Shown: positions 35,118 through 44,371, numbered from the stretch's first letter. The stretch: 64,000 nt of DNA from Pseudarthrobacter enclensis (GCF_001457025.1 NZ_KQ758601.1:1-64000), one strand, 5' to 3'. The notes: generated by a model from the letters alone, not told the origin. A program made the numbers and translations.

Positions 35118-35164
35118 GGCTCCCCTCCTTGGCGAAGCTCGAAACCCACTGGTCAGGCACACCC

Positions 35165-35200
35165 CTATAATCTATGGTGGTGAATATAGATTTCTTATAG
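35165..35200. promoter_or_regulatory. AT-rich inverted repeat between J-domain and MerR genes
   Basis: CTATAATCTAT (35165-35175) and ATAGATTTCTTATAG (35186-35200) form an interrupted inverted repeat. It overlaps the -10 of the leftward promoter and also contains a perfect TATAAT (35166-35171) on the plus strand. This is a likely operator for the MerR-type protein. It does not match the CTTGAGT-N7-ACTCAAG consensus of HspR. Confidence 0.5.
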
Positions 35201-35222
35201 CACCGGCGGGAACCCGAGGCAA
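35194..35222 (-). promoter_or_regulatory. Promoter of the J-domain gene
   Basis: On the minus strand TTGCCT (35222-35217), a 17-base spacer and TATAAG (35199-35194) make a good housekeeping promoter about 80 bases from the ATG. Confidence 0.55.
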
Positions 35223-35250
35223 GGGTTTCCCCGGGGATTTTGGAGACCAG

Positions 35251-35568
35251 ATGGCAGGGACAGATCTGCCGCGGGAGCACCGCCCGTCCGGACGTGCGCT
35301 CTACGCCATTTCCGTGGCTGCCAAGCTGGCGGGGACGGGACAGCAGAACATCAGGTTGTATGAGACCAAGGGGCTCCTGACCCCGGCGCGGACGGCCGGG
35401 GGCACCCGGCAGTACAGCGAGGATGACATCACCGTGCTGCTGCGGATCGGTGAGCTCCTGGAGCAGGGGCTGAACCTGGCAGGGGTGGCCAAGGTCCTTG
35501 AATTGGAGGCCGCCAACGTGAAGCTGCACCGGGCGCTCAAGCGCGCACGGTCCCGTCCGCAGGACTGA
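35251..35568 (+). CDS. MerR-family regulator, HspR-like
   Basis: A 105-residue protein from the ATG at 35251 (GGAG 6 bases upstream). The MerR winged helix is clear: LYAISVAAKLAGTGQQNIRLYETKGL, then TPARTAGGTRQYSEDDITVL and IGELLEQGLNLAGVAKVLEL. The short C-terminus and the QQNIRLYE variant resemble HspR, the heat-shock repressor that needs DnaK as corepressor. Divergence from a J-domain gene supports a chaperone-linked role, in the manner of dnaJ-hspR or cbpA-cbpM pairs. It does not lie in a dnaK operon. Confidence 0.85.
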   Translation: MAGTDLPREHRPSGRALYAISVAAKLAGTGQQNIRLYETKGLLTPARTAGGTRQYSEDDITVLLRIGELLEQGLNLAGVAKVLELEAANVKLHRALKRARSRPQD

Positions 35569-35574
35569 AGCTCC

Positions 35575-36435
35575 TTAGTCCTGCCGTGTTTCGGCCTTGG
35601 ACAGTTCCCCGGTGACCTCTTCCCCGGGGACCCGCACCGTTCGCCAAGTATCGAGGGCGATGACGCCGGCCAGGATGATCAGGGACAGCGACACCGAGGC
35701 CAGCGCGTCGGTGAGCCAGTGGTAGCCAAGGTAGAGGCGGCTCACTGCGGCGAGGATGATGCCGACGCCGGCACCCGCGAAGCCCAGGACCGCGGCCCTG
35801 GTGTTCCGGCGCCGCGAGAAGATGAGGAAGGTTCCCACCAGCAGGAAGTCGCAGGCGCCGAGGACATGCCCGGAGGGGAAGGAGAACGTGTGGTCGATCC
35901 CGAAGAGCATCTGGTCCACGGGCGGGCGTGAGCGCTTCACGATCTGCAGGATGATCTGGGAGATGATCACGCCGCTGAGCATGGCCGAGGCCAGCAGGAT
36001 GGGACGCCAGGCATGCTTGGCCGCGAAGCCCCACACCACAATGACCACCAGCACGATGATGGGCAGTGCGATGGGCCCGAACACCACGGCCAGGAAAATC
36101 ATGACGGCGGTCAGTGTGGCCGAGCGCTCGGTCAGCAGCCAGTCCCGGACGGGTCCGTCCGCGGCGGACAGCCCATCCGCCTGCAGCACGCTGATCAGCG
36201 TGGCGATGAACAGCGCCAGGCCGGCGATGGCCAGGATGACCGAGGCCCGGTACAGCCCGCGCCGGTCCGCGGGTTCCACGAAACGTTCCTCCACCACGAA
36301 CTTGTCGTGGAAGGCCCGCCAGCGCCCGGACCTTCCGGCGGCCCCGGAACCTGCTGCTTCTCTTTGTGCCACCGCGGTGTCCGTTCTTGCCGTGCAGGGT
36401 TGCTGCCAGTGAATGATCGTCCAGTGAGTCTTCAT
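35575..36435 (-). CDS. PAP2-family membrane phosphatase
   Basis: An integral membrane phosphatidic-acid-phosphatase type 2 protein. The three motifs are KRSRPPVDQ, PSGH in FSFPSGHVLGACDFLL and SRLYLGYHWLTD, with about six membrane segments. It probably dephosphorylates a lipid phosphate such as undecaprenyl pyrophosphate or phosphatidate. The start is uncertain: the ATG at 36435 lies inside a near-perfect 29-base palindrome, and the GTG at 36372 (VAQREAAGSG) would leave the palindrome as an upstream operator. The stop is 7 bases from the convergent MerR gene's stop. Confidence 0.88.
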   Translation of the reverse strand: MKTHWTIIHWQQPCTARTDTAVAQREAAGSGAAGRSGRWRAFHDKFVVEERFVEPADRRGLYRASVILAIAGLALFIATLISVLQADGLSAADGPVRDWLLTERSATLTAVMIFLAVVFGPIALPIIVLVVIVVWGFAAKHAWRPILLASAMLSGVIISQIILQIVKRSRPPVDQMLFGIDHTFSFPSGHVLGACDFLLVGTFLIFSRRRNTRAAVLGFAGAGVGIILAAVSRLYLGYHWLTDALASVSLSLIILAGVIALDTWRTVRVPGEEVTGELSKAETRQD

Positions 36436-36450
36436 TATGAAGTCTCACTG
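36422..36450. promoter_or_regulatory. Long near-perfect palindrome at the PAP2 gene start
   Basis: CAGTGAGTCTTCAT and ATGAAGTCTCACTG pair at 13 of 14 positions around a single T. On the minus strand it contains CATAAT, a possible -10. The size and symmetry suggest an operator. Confidence 0.5.
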
Positions 36451-36534
36451 AAGTGAAGACTATCCCTGCCGGCCCCCGCCGGGACGATCAACGCCCATCA
36501 GGTCGACCCGGAAGTCCGGGCGCCGTGCAGCCGG

Positions 36535-38376
36535 TCAGAGCGATCCGGTGGTGAACTGCCAGGTCTTTGCGGTCAGTGGGTTCCCGGCCAGGTCCCGGAT
36601 GCCGGAGCTGCCGCCTGACACCGCCACGGTGTATTTGGTCCTGGCGGCAAGGGCCTGCTGGGGGTCCAGGATCCACTGGTTGGTGGTGCCGTTGCGGTAG
36701 ACGGCCGCTGCCACAGCGGCGCCGGTGGCAGCGTTCCGGAGGGTGAAGGTGCCGGTGGTGACGCCCTGGACGGGTTCGCTGAAGGTCACGGCGGCGTTGC
36801 TGGTCCGCCGCACCAGCAGGGCGTTGCTGCCAGGCGTGAACGCGGTGATGGCCGGCGCGGGGCCGGTGGTGAACCGCCAGCTGGTGGTGGCCAGGGGCGT
36901 GCCGGCGGCGTCGCGGATGGCTGAGGTGCCGCCGGCCAGGGTGGCGGTGTAGGTGCTGTCCGCGGGCAGGTTCGCCGACGGGTCCAGGGTAGCGGTCCTG
37001 GTGGCGGAGTTGTACGTGACGGTGGCCGGGACCGTGCTGCCGGCGGAATTGCGCAGCAGGAAGGTGCCGGCGCCCACCCCCTGCACATCAACGCTGAACG
37101 TTGCGGTCACGGTGGTGCCCGCGGCGACGGCCACGGCATTCGACGCAGGCGACGCCGACACCATGGTGGGTGCCGGAGCGGGCGCGGGTGCCGGCGCCGG
37201 AGCAGGGGCCGCGGCCCCGGCGAACAGCAGCCGGTTCGGTGTGCCGGCGGACGCTCCGCCGATGACGCCGGAGGTTGCCGAGGATGCCAGCGCACCCGCC
37301 ACCTGGGCCGGGGTCAGGGCCGGGTTTTGGGACAGCAGCACTGCGGCGGCCCCCGCCACGTGCGGCGTGGCCATGGATGTGCCGGACATCGAGGCGGTGG
37401 CCGTGGTGGAGGTGTAGTAGGCCGAGGTGATCCCCACGCCCGGTGCGTAGAGGTCCACGCAGGATCCGAAATTTGAGAAGGACGCCTGGCGGTCGGTGGA
37501 ATCGCTGGCAGCCACGGTGATGGCGGCGGGCACCCGGGCCGGGGAACTTCCGCACGCATCCACCGCGGAGTTCCCGGCGGCAACCACGGCCGTGACGCCG
37601 TCGTTCATGACGGCCTGGATGGCCGCGTCCACGGCGGAACTGGCCGGGCCGCCGAGGCTGAGGTTCACCACGGCGGGCACGCCGGCGGTGTGGTGCGCCG
37701 CCACCCAGTCCAGGCCCGCCACCACGTCGGAGTTGTACCCGGAACCGTTGCAGTCCAGGACGCGCACGGGCACCACCGTGGCTGCCTTGGCCACGCCGTA
37801 GGTGGCGCCGGCGACGGTCCCGGCCACGTGGGTGCCGTGCCCGTTGCAGTCGCCGGAGCCCCTGCCGTCGCTGACGGCAGTCCATCCGGCCGAGACCCGT
37901 CCACCGAAGTCGGCGTGCTGGGCCAGGACGCCGGTGTCCACTACATACGCGGTCACCCCTGCCCCGGCGGCGGCCCAGGTGTAGGAGCCGGACAGCGGCA
38001 GCGGCCTTTGGTCCACGCGGTCCAGGCCCCAGGGTGCGGGCTGCTGGGTTCCGGCCAGGCCAACCCGGGCGTCCGGCTCAACGGACGCTGCCCGTCCGGA
38101 GCGCACCAGTGCAGCCGCCTGGGCCGGCGTCGCGGTGACGACGGCGGCCCGCATCGCGTGCGTGAAGGTACGTCCGACGGCGAGGCCTTGCCGCCGGAGT
38201 CCGTCCGCCTCCGCCGCAACGTCCGCTGCGGCGGCGAACCGGACGATGTAACGCCCGGAGTCGGAGGCCGTGGCAGTGGCCACGGATGCATCGTTGACAG
38301 GAAAGGGGGTGGCGGGAGCTGCTGCGGCTGGAATTGCGGCGGCCAGGGCGAGCACCGGAAGCAACGCGGGCAGCAT
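36535..38376 (-). CDS. Secreted subtilisin-family serine protease (S8, proteinase K-like)
   Basis: A 613-residue secreted protease. The signal peptide is followed by an I9 propeptide ([20 protein letters not shown]) and the S8 domain with catalytic D147 (VVDTGV), H180 (NGHGTHVAG) and S334 ([12 protein letters not shown]). A Pro-Ala linker near 393-407 leads to two Ig-like domains of the SbsA/Big_5 type, each ending WRFTTG or WQFTTG. The annotated ATG gives a signal peptide with no positive N-region. An ATT codon at 38394 with AAGGA 7 bases upstream would add MRTPFF and supply one. It is monocistronic. Confidence 0.92.
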   Translation of the reverse strand: MLPALLPVLALAAAIPAAAAPATPFPVNDASVATATASDSGRYIVRFAAAADVAAEADGLRRQGLAVGRTFTHAMRAAVVTATPAQAAALVRSGRAASVEPDARVGLAGTQQPAPWGLDRVDQRPLPLSGSYTWAAAGAGVTAYVVDTGVLAQHADFGGRVSAGWTAVSDGRGSGDCNGHGTHVAGTVAGATYGVAKAATVVPVRVLDCNGSGYNSDVVAGLDWVAAHHTAGVPAVVNLSLGGPASSAVDAAIQAVMNDGVTAVVAAGNSAVDACGSSPARVPAAITVAASDSTDRQASFSNFGSCVDLYAPGVGITSAYYTSTTATASMSGTSMATPHVAGAAAVLLSQNPALTPAQVAGALASSATSGVIGGASAGTPNRLLFAGAAAPAPAPAPAPAPAPTMVSASPASNAVAVAAGTTVTATFSVDVQGVGAGTFLLRNSAGSTVPATVTYNSATRTATLDPSANLPADSTYTATLAGGTSAIRDAAGTPLATTSWRFTTGPAPAITAFTPGSNALLVRRTSNAAVTFSEPVQGVTTGTFTLRNAATGAAVAAAVYRNGTTNQWILDPQQALAARTKYTVAVSGGSSGIRDLAGNPLTAKTWQFTTGSL

Positions 38377-38532
38377 GAAGAACGGGGTACGAATGGCGGG
38401 GTCCTTGGGATAGCGGCTGGACGGCGGAGCGGGGTGGTGGACCGCCTATGCCACAAGGGTAGGAGCCCGGCAGGCCGCAGCACCGGGTCCTTGCAGGATC
38501 CTTCGCCAAGCCTTGCAGGTTCCTGCGGAACC

Positions 38533-39384
38533 TCAGCCCTGCCGGTGGTGGCGCCAGCTGTGTTCGGGTTCGAATCCGAGGAGCCGCCGTGCCTTGTCGA
38601 TCGAAAGCATCGTCTCGTGCTCGCCCAGGTCCTTCGTGACGGTCACGGCGGGAAACACCTCCGCGGCCAAGTCAGCGCTGGACCGGCTCATCACGGTGTC
38701 CGCGTTGGCGATGATGAAGGCCTCGAACCCCGGCTTGCCGTTCTCCAGCGCTTTCGCCACGGCCTGGGCGCCGTCGCGGCCGTCAATGTAGCCCCACAGG
38801 TTCCACTTCCGCAGCGTGGCGTCGGCGTCGAAGGACGGGAACCGGGCGTAGTCCTCCACGTCCATGACGTTGGAGAACCGGAGCCCCACGATGCTCAGCT
38901 CCGGGTCCCAGCGCGTCAATTCCGCAGCCATCCGCTCCTCCAGGGTCTTCACCAGGGAGTAGGTGCTTTCCGGGCGGGGCGGGTATTCCTCATCCACGGG
39001 GATGTAGGGCGGGTCGACGTCGAAGGGCAGCCCCAGCACCGTCTCGCTCGAGGCGTAGACCACCTTTTTGATCCCGGCCCGGCGGGCCGCCTGGAAGACG
39101 TTGTAGGTGGAGAGCATGTTGTTCTCGAACGTTGCGGCGTCCGGCAGGATGCCCGGCGCCGGAATGGCACCGAGGTGGACGACGGCGTCGAATCCCTCAT
39201 GCCGGTCATCCACGCCCAGCAGTGCGTCCAGGACCTGGCCGTAGTTCCGCAGGTCCACCACGAGGAGCCCCGGGCTGCGGGTCCCTTCGCGGTCCAGGGT
39301 GAGGACCTGGTGTCCGTCCTCCGTGAGGCGGCGGACAACGTGCCGGCCGAGTTTTCCGTTTCCGCCGGTGACGGCAATCTTCAT
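38533..39384 (-). CDS. NAD-dependent epimerase/dehydratase-family protein
   Basis: A 283-residue extended short-chain dehydrogenase. MKIAVTGGNGKLGRHVVRRL gives the GxxGxxG nucleotide site and VVHLGAIPAPGI the second cofactor segment. The expected catalytic YxxxK is seen as STYSLVKTLEE (Y-S-L-V-K). The closest general resemblance is to sugar nucleotide epimerases and uronate dehydrogenases; the substrate is not evident. It lies 28 bases downstream of the adenylate kinase gene on the same strand, so cotranscription is likely. Confidence 0.88.
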   Translation of the reverse strand: MKIAVTGGNGKLGRHVVRRLTEDGHQVLTLDREGTRSPGLLVVDLRNYGQVLDALLGVDDRHEGFDAVVHLGAIPAPGILPDAATFENNMLSTYNVFQAARRAGIKKVVYASSETVLGLPFDVDPPYIPVDEEYPPRPESTYSLVKTLEERMAAELTRWDPELSIVGLRFSNVMDVEDYARFPSFDADATLRKWNLWGYIDGRDGAQAVAKALENGKPGFEAFIIANADTVMSRSSADLAAEVFPAVTVTKDLGEHETMLSIDKARRLLGFEPEHSWRHHRQG

Positions 39385-39412
39385 GGACTTTCCTTTGCTG
39401 GTGGGGCGGAGA

Positions 39413-40003
39413 TCAGGCGCCGCGGGAGGTGGCCAGGAAATTCTCGACGGCGGTGATCGCCAGGGCGGTGATCGCGCCGGGTTCCCCCGTGCCGTCCACG
39501 GACACCAGGATGCCCCGGCCGGCGTAGCCCGAGACTACCTCATGGGTCTGGGTCCGGTAGAGCTTCAGGCGGTGCCGGAAGACTTCCACGGTGTCATCCG
39601 AGCGTCCCTGGTCCTGCGCCCTCCGGTGCATCCGCTGCTCCAGTTCCGCATCGGGGGCCCGCAGTTCCAGGACGGCGTCCAGTGCCGTGCCCAGGGAGGC
39701 CAGGATGCTGTCCAGTTCGGCGGCCTGGGGGACGGTCCGCGGGTAGCCGTCCAGGAGGAAGCCGGCCTGCAGGTCCCGATCCTGCAGCCGGTCCCTGACC
39801 AGGGCGTTGGTGAGCTGGTCCGGGACGAACCTGCCGCCGTCGAGGTATTCAGCGGCCTGGACCCCCAGGACGGTTTCCCGGCTTACGTTGCTGCGGAAGA
39901 TGTCGCCGGTGGAAACGGCCGGGACGTTGAAGTGGCGGGCCAGGTGTTCGGCCTGCGTCCCCTTGCCCGAGCCGGGCGGACCGATAATGAGCAATCTGGT
40001 CAT
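39413..40003 (-). CDS. adk: Adenylate kinase
   Basis: A 196-residue adenylate kinase of the short type that lacks the zinc-binding LID insertion. The P-loop is GPPGSGKGT (residues 8-16). AMP-binding segments VSTGDIFRSNVS and GFLLDGYPRTVPQA and the LID RRAQDQGRSDDT are all present. Adenylate kinase is normally encoded with ribosomal protein genes and secY; this copy sits with an epimerase gene, so it may be a paralogue, which the window cannot show. Confidence 0.88.
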   Translation of the reverse strand: MTRLLIIGPPGSGKGTQAEHLARHFNVPAVSTGDIFRSNVSRETVLGVQAAEYLDGGRFVPDQLTNALVRDRLQDRDLQAGFLLDGYPRTVPQAAELDSILASLGTALDAVLELRAPDAELEQRMHRRAQDQGRSDDTVEVFRHRLKLYRTQTHEVVSGYAGRGILVSVDGTGEPGAITALAITAVENFLATSRGA

Positions 40004-40284
40004 GTTCGCGTCCCTCCGGTGAAGCTCCGTTGGTGCCCGGCCGCCGCCGCGGTCGCGGCGACCGCTTCATTCTGCCGGGAAGACCGGGAGTTGGCCACTG
40101 TCCGTGGACGCGCCACCATGACACTTTGTGCTGCCGGTCGATGTATATACTTCTGGATATCGGTTTAGCAGCAGGCCGTTGGAAAGTTCGTCGATCCAGC
40201 GACCAGAACCTCCTCCGGCATGGACCGGAGCCGGGGCGCTCGTTGCCGGGTCGTTTTGACCTGAGCGAATGGCACCAGAGAATC

Positions 40285-41028
40285 GTGGCCAGCGAGTCAA
40301 CAGCTAAAACCGATACATCCATTACCGATTACCTGCACGAACTGGTCCTCAGCAGCTCCGACGTTGAGGACTTCCTTAATGAACTCGCGCGGGTGTCGGC
40401 GCGCAACCTTTCCGAGCCCGACGACGAGATCCTGTGTGCCATCACGCTGCTGCGGCAGCGGAAGGCCGCCACCGTGGCCAGCAGCAGCCCCGACGCCGCA
40501 TCCCTTGGGGTCCTGGAGCACCAGTATGCCGAAACTCCCAGCCTGACGGCATCCGCGGAGAAGGTCACGGTGCATGTGCCCGACCTGGCGCGGGACGGCA
40601 GCTGGCCCGAGTACTCGGAGGCGCTGAAGGCCCAGGGGATCCGTTCCCTGCTTGCCCTGCCCTTCCGGCTGGAGGGCGAAACCAAGGCCGCCCTCATGCT
40701 GTACTCACAACGGCCGTACCGCTTCGAGGGCCGTGCCCTGGGTTTCGCCGAAGACTTCGTCAGCCAGACATCGCTGGCCCTCCGCCTGGCGGTGCGCTTT
40801 GCGCACTACAGCGAAACGGCGGCCAACCTGCGCGCCACCCTGGAATCCCGCACCGTGATCGACATGGCGGTGGGCATCATCATGGCCCAGAACAGGTGCA
40901 GCCAGCATGACGCGTTCGAGATCCTGAAGACCGCCTCGAGCACCCGCAATTCCAAGCTGCATGACGTGGCGTCCGCCGTGGTCAATTCGCTGGGCCAGGG
41001 GCCAGCCAGGACGCATTACGACGGCTAG
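40285..41028 (+). CDS. GAF and ANTAR domain protein (putative antiterminator)
   Basis: The N-terminal part to about residue 170 is a GAF sensor domain (VEDFLNELARVSARNLSEPD, LLALPFRLEGETKAALMLYS). The C-terminus is an ANTAR RNA-binding domain (LESRTVIDMAVGIIMAQNRC and DAFEILKTASSTRNSKLHDV). Such proteins bind nascent RNA and prevent termination in response to a signal. The GTG at 40285 is chosen because conservation begins there; an in-frame ATG at 40141 would add a basic, unconserved 48 residues. A receiver-domain gene follows 47 bases downstream and may act with it. Confidence 0.88.
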   Translation: MASESTAKTDTSITDYLHELVLSSSDVEDFLNELARVSARNLSEPDDEILCAITLLRQRKAATVASSSPDAASLGVLEHQYAETPSLTASAEKVTVHVPDLARDGSWPEYSEALKAQGIRSLLALPFRLEGETKAALMLYSQRPYRFEGRALGFAEDFVSQTSLALRLAVRFAHYSETAANLRATLESRTVIDMAVGIIMAQNRCSQHDAFEILKTASSTRNSKLHDVASAVVNSLGQGPARTHYDG

Positions 41029-41075
41029 CCCCGCCACGCTAGACTGATGCCATCTTTTTGGCCTGGGGGGCTTCG

Positions 41076-41483
41076 ATGGAACAGCAGCGTGTGTGCCTTG
41101 TCGTGGAGGATAACGACGATATCCGTGGACTCATCAGCGTTGTCCTCACGCGCGCCGGGTTCACGGTCAAGGCGGTGGCCAGCGGTGCCGAAGGCATTGC
41201 AGCCGCCGCCGATCCGGCGGTTTCGCTGGTCACCCTGGACCTTGGCCTGCCGGACATGGACGGGCATGTGGTGGCACGGGCCATCCGGTCGTTGAGCAAG
41301 GCGCCGCTGCTCTTCCTCACTGCACGGTCCGAGAGCGACGACGTGCTGGCTGGCATGGCATCCGGCGCCGCCGCGTACCTCACCAAGCCGTTCCACCCGA
41401 AGGAACTCACGGAGCTGGCCAACCAGTTGTGCCCCGCCTCTGTTTCACAGGCCTCTCACATCAACGGCAAAACGTACTGCTAA
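41076..41483 (+). CDS. Single-domain response regulator
   Basis: A 135-residue CheY-like receiver domain with no output domain. The acidic pair is in VVEDNDDIRG, the phosphoacceptor is D55 in TLDLGLPDMDG, the switch Thr is in LFLTARSE and the conserved Lys in YLTKPFHPKEL. The ATG at 41076 has GGGGGG upstream and is preferred over the one at 41058. Its histidine kinase is not in the window. The neighbouring GAF-ANTAR protein could be a partner. Confidence 0.88.
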   Translation: MEQQRVCLVVEDNDDIRGLISVVLTRAGFTVKAVASGAEGIAAAADPAVSLVTLDLGLPDMDGHVVARAIRSLSKAPLLFLTARSESDDVLAGMASGAAAYLTKPFHPKELTELANQLCPASVSQASHINGKTYC

Positions 41484-41505
41484 CTTGCCTCCCTAAAAAG
41501 GAGGC

Positions 41506-42495
41506 ATGACTTCACCGCACACCACACCCCGTAAACCCCGCCGCGTCCGGCACGCCCTCGCCGCCGGCGCCGTAGCGCTCTCCCTGTCGGCCGGCGGAGC
41601 CACCGCCTGGGCCCTGGACCGGTTCGTGATCCAGCACGTGGAGATCGCCGACGTGTCGGCCTACCAGGCGGCCCAGTCGGGCACCACCGGGACGGGCACC
41701 GGCACAACCTCGGATTCAGGCTCGGCGGCCAGCGGCGACGCGGTCACAACCGGCACCTCCTATACCTCCGGTTCATCCAGCATCAACATCTCCACGGTGA
41801 CCACCGGCAGCGGTGACAGCACGGTCACCTACTACGTTGCCGACGTCGTCCTGGATGACGCCACCGCACTGCAGTCCGCTTTCGCCAACGACAGCTTCGG
41901 CGAGAACATCACCGAAACCACGTCCGCCATCGCCGAGGACAACAATGCCGTCTTTGCCATCAACGGCGACTACTACGGGTTCCGGGACACCGGCATCGTG
42001 ATCCGCAACGGCGTGGTGTTCCGCGACGAAGGCGCCCGCCAGGGCCTCGCCTTCTACCGCGACGGCACGGTGAAGATTTACGACGAGACCTCCACCACCG
42101 CCGAACAGCTGGTGGCTGACGGGGTCTGGAACACCCTCTCCTTCGGCCCGTCCCTCCTGGACAACGGCCAGGTGGCCGCCGGCATCGAGGACGTCGAAGT
42201 GGACACCAATTTCGGCAACCATTCGATCCAGGGTGCGCAGCCCCGCACCGCCGTCGGGGTCATCGACGACAACCATCTGGTGTTCGTGGTGGTGGACGGC
42301 CGCAGCCCCGGCTACAGCGCCGGCGTCACCATGACCGGGTTGGCGGAAATCATGCAGGGCCTGGGTGCCACCACCGCCTACAACATTGACGGCGGCGGCT
42401 CCTCCACCATGTACTTCAACGGTTCACTGGTCAACAACCCGCTGGGCCAGAACAAGGAACGCGGCACTTCCGACATCCTCTACATCGCGCAGTAG
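41506..42495 (+). CDS. Phosphodiester glycosidase (NAGPA) domain exported protein
   Basis: A 329-residue protein with an N-terminal signal anchor (about 15-37), a Thr/Ser/Gly-rich linker (about 55-95) and a C-terminal phosphodiester glycosidase domain as in the human uncovering enzyme NAGPA. Domain motifs are AVFAINGDYYGFRDTGIVIR, RTAVGVIDDNHLVFVVVDGR and NIDGGGSSTMYFNG. Such domains cleave sugar-phosphate diester bonds. It is the first gene of a five-gene surface operon, 6 bases before the glycosyltransferase gene, so a sugar-phosphate polymer on the cell surface is a plausible substrate. Confidence 0.88.
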   Translation: MTSPHTTPRKPRRVRHALAAGAVALSLSAGGATAWALDRFVIQHVEIADVSAYQAAQSGTTGTGTGTTSDSGSAASGDAVTTGTSYTSGSSSINISTVTTGSGDSTVTYYVADVVLDDATALQSAFANDSFGENITETTSAIAEDNNAVFAINGDYYGFRDTGIVIRNGVVFRDEGARQGLAFYRDGTVKIYDETSTTAEQLVADGVWNTLSFGPSLLDNGQVAAGIEDVEVDTNFGNHSIQGAQPRTAVGVIDDNHLVFVVVDGRSPGYSAGVTMTGLAEIMQGLGATTAYNIDGGGSSTMYFNGSLVNNPLGQNKERGTSDILYIAQ

Positions 42496-42501
42496 CCGGC
42501 C

Positions 42502-43716
42502 ATGGTCATCCTGATTCCGGCCTACGAGCCGGACCGGCACCTGCCCGCACTCATCCGCAGCATCCGCGCAGCCGAGCCGTGGACCGCCGTCGTGGTGGTT
42601 GACGACGGCAGCGGCCCCGCCTACCGGCACGTGTTCGACGACGTGAGGGCGCTGGGGTGCCACGTCATCGGCTATTCCCGCAACCGGGGCAAAGGGTTTG
42701 CGCTGAAGGCCGGCTTCGGCTTCATCGCGGACACGCTGCCCGGCCAGGACGTGGTCTGCGCGGACAGCGACGGACAGCACACGGTCACGGACATCCTCCG
42801 CGTCGCGGCCGCCGTGCAGGCGACCTGCCGGGAACCCCGCGGCTCCGCCACCATGGTGCTGGGCAGCAGGCGCTTCACCGGGGACGTTCCTGCCCGCAGC
42901 CGGCTGGGGAACACCGCCACCCGCTGGCTGTTCACCCTGGCCACCGGCGAGCGCATCCCGGACACCCAGACCGGGCTGCGCGGCTACCCGGCGGCCATGC
43001 TCCCCTGGCTCCGCAGCGTCCGCGGGGACCGGTACGAGTACGAGCTGAACGTCCTGCTGGAAGCGAAGAACGCCGGCTGCACCATCCGGCCGCTGGACAT
43101 TGCCACCGTGTACCTGGACCACAACTCGGGCTCCCACTTCCGGCCGCTGGCAGACTCGGCCCGCATCTACGCGCCCCTGCTGACCTTCCTGGCGTCGTCC
43201 TTTGCGGCATTCCTGGTGGACACCTTTGTCTTCCTGCTCCTCACCATCCTGGTGGACTCGCTGCTGCTGGCGGTGCTGGGCGCCAGGGCCGTCAGCGCCG
43301 CGGTGAACTTCCTGGTGAACCGGCACGTGGTGTTCCGCCACGGCAGGGACAGGCCCGCCCGGGCCGCCGGTGCCCGCTACGCCGGGCTCGCCGCTGTGCT
43401 CCTGGCGGCGAACTTCTGCTTGCTCCTGGCACTGGAGGCCGCCGGAGTGCAGGCCCTGCCGGCCAAGATCCTGGCCGAGCTGGCCCTGCTGGCCATCAGT
43501 TTCGCGGTGCAGCACCGCTGGCTCTTCGCCCGGAAACCTGGCCCTGCAGGGGGCGCCGCAGACTCAGCGGACACTGCCGGGAAACCGTCGGCCAGGGCTC
43601 ATATTTCCAGCTGGGTTCCGTCACAGCACCCGCACAGTAACGCCCGGCAACGTAGCAATCAGCCCACAGATAAACCTTCCGGAGAACCCCATGAACCTTC
43701 TTTTCATCGCCGCTGA
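42502..43716 (+). CDS. Glycosyltransferase family 2 fused to GtrA-like membrane domain
   Basis: A 404-residue fusion. The N-terminal GT2 domain (about 1-220) has VVVVDDGSGP, FALKAGFGF and the VVCADSDGQH metal site, as in dolichol/polyprenyl phosphate sugar transferases. The C-terminal part (about 228-345) is a four-helix GtrA-like domain with NFLVNRHVVFRH, implicated in flipping lipid-linked sugars. This suggests synthesis and translocation of a polyprenyl-phosphate sugar. The 3' end overlaps the DUF4956 gene by 26 bases. Confidence 0.9.
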   Translation: MVILIPAYEPDRHLPALIRSIRAAEPWTAVVVVDDGSGPAYRHVFDDVRALGCHVIGYSRNRGKGFALKAGFGFIADTLPGQDVVCADSDGQHTVTDILRVAAAVQATCREPRGSATMVLGSRRFTGDVPARSRLGNTATRWLFTLATGERIPDTQTGLRGYPAAMLPWLRSVRGDRYEYELNVLLEAKNAGCTIRPLDIATVYLDHNSGSHFRPLADSARIYAPLLTFLASSFAAFLVDTFVFLLLTILVDSLLLAVLGARAVSAAVNFLVNRHVVFRHGRDRPARAAGARYAGLAAVLLAANFCLLLALEAAGVQALPAKILAELALLAISFAVQHRWLFARKPGPAGGAADSADTAGKPSARAHISSWVPSQHPHSNARQRSNQPTDKPSGEPHEPSFHRR

Positions 43717-44371
43717 CCTCGCGGCCATCAGCATCCTCACCTTCGCCCTGTACCTGCGGCGCCACCGCCGGCGGGACCTGGTGGTCTCCTACCTCGGAAT
43801 GAACGTGGGCGTCCTGGCAGTAGCCACCGCGCTGTCCGGCTCAGCCGCCGGGCTGGGCCTCGGGCTGGGCCTGTTCGGCGTCCTGTCCATCATCCGGCTC
43901 CGTTCCACCGAGCTGGCGCAGCACGAGGTGGCCTACTACTTCTCGGCGCTGGCCCTGGGCCTCATCGCCGGGCTCGGCATCGAACCGTTCTGGCTGACCG
44001 CATCCCTGATGGCACTGGTCCTGGCGGTCATGTTCGTGGGCGACCACCCCCGCCTCCTGCCGGCGCACCGCCACCAGACCGTCATCCTGGACCGCGCCAT
44101 CGCCGGGGACCGTGAACTGTATGCACGGCTGGAGGAAGTCCTCCACGGCAGGGTCCACTCCGCCACCGTCCAGCAACTGGACCTGGTCAACGATAAGACC
44201 ATCGTGGACGTCCGCTACGCCTACTCCCCCGGGTCTTTCACGGCAGCCCCCTCCGTGCCGGGCAGCCTGGCGGATCTTACGACGGCGGTCCCGCACACCG
44301 CGGGCACCATCCCCGCCGCCGAGTACATCCCCGGCGCCGGGCAGGCACCCGCCCAGGCAGGTGCGGCATGA
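43691..44371 (+). CDS. DUF4956 membrane protein
   Basis: A 226-residue protein with about four N-terminal membrane helices carrying the family signature LGLFGVLSIIRLRSTELAQH and a cytoplasmic C-terminal domain with HRHQTVILDRAIAGD. The ATG at 43691 follows GGAG. The family has no assigned function but, to my knowledge, is recurrently encoded next to VTC-domain genes, as here, where it overlaps the next gene by ATGA. It may anchor or regulate the polymerase or conduct its product. Confidence 0.85.
   Translation: MNLLFIAADLAAISILTFALYLRRHRRRDLVVSYLGMNVGVLAVATALSGSAAGLGLGLGLFGVLSIIRLRSTELAQHEVAYYFSALALGLIAGLGIEPFWLTASLMALVLAVMFVGDHPRLLPAHRHQTVILDRAIAGDRELYARLEEVLHGRVHSATVQQLDLVNDKTIVDVRYAYSPGSFTAAPSVPGSLADLTTAVPHTAGTIPAAEYIPGAGQAPAQAGAA

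Noticed and set aside
35165..35200. HspR HAIR operator
   Set aside because: The inverted repeat has no CTTGAGT-N7-ACTCAAG sequence, so it is listed only as a candidate operator of unknown protein.
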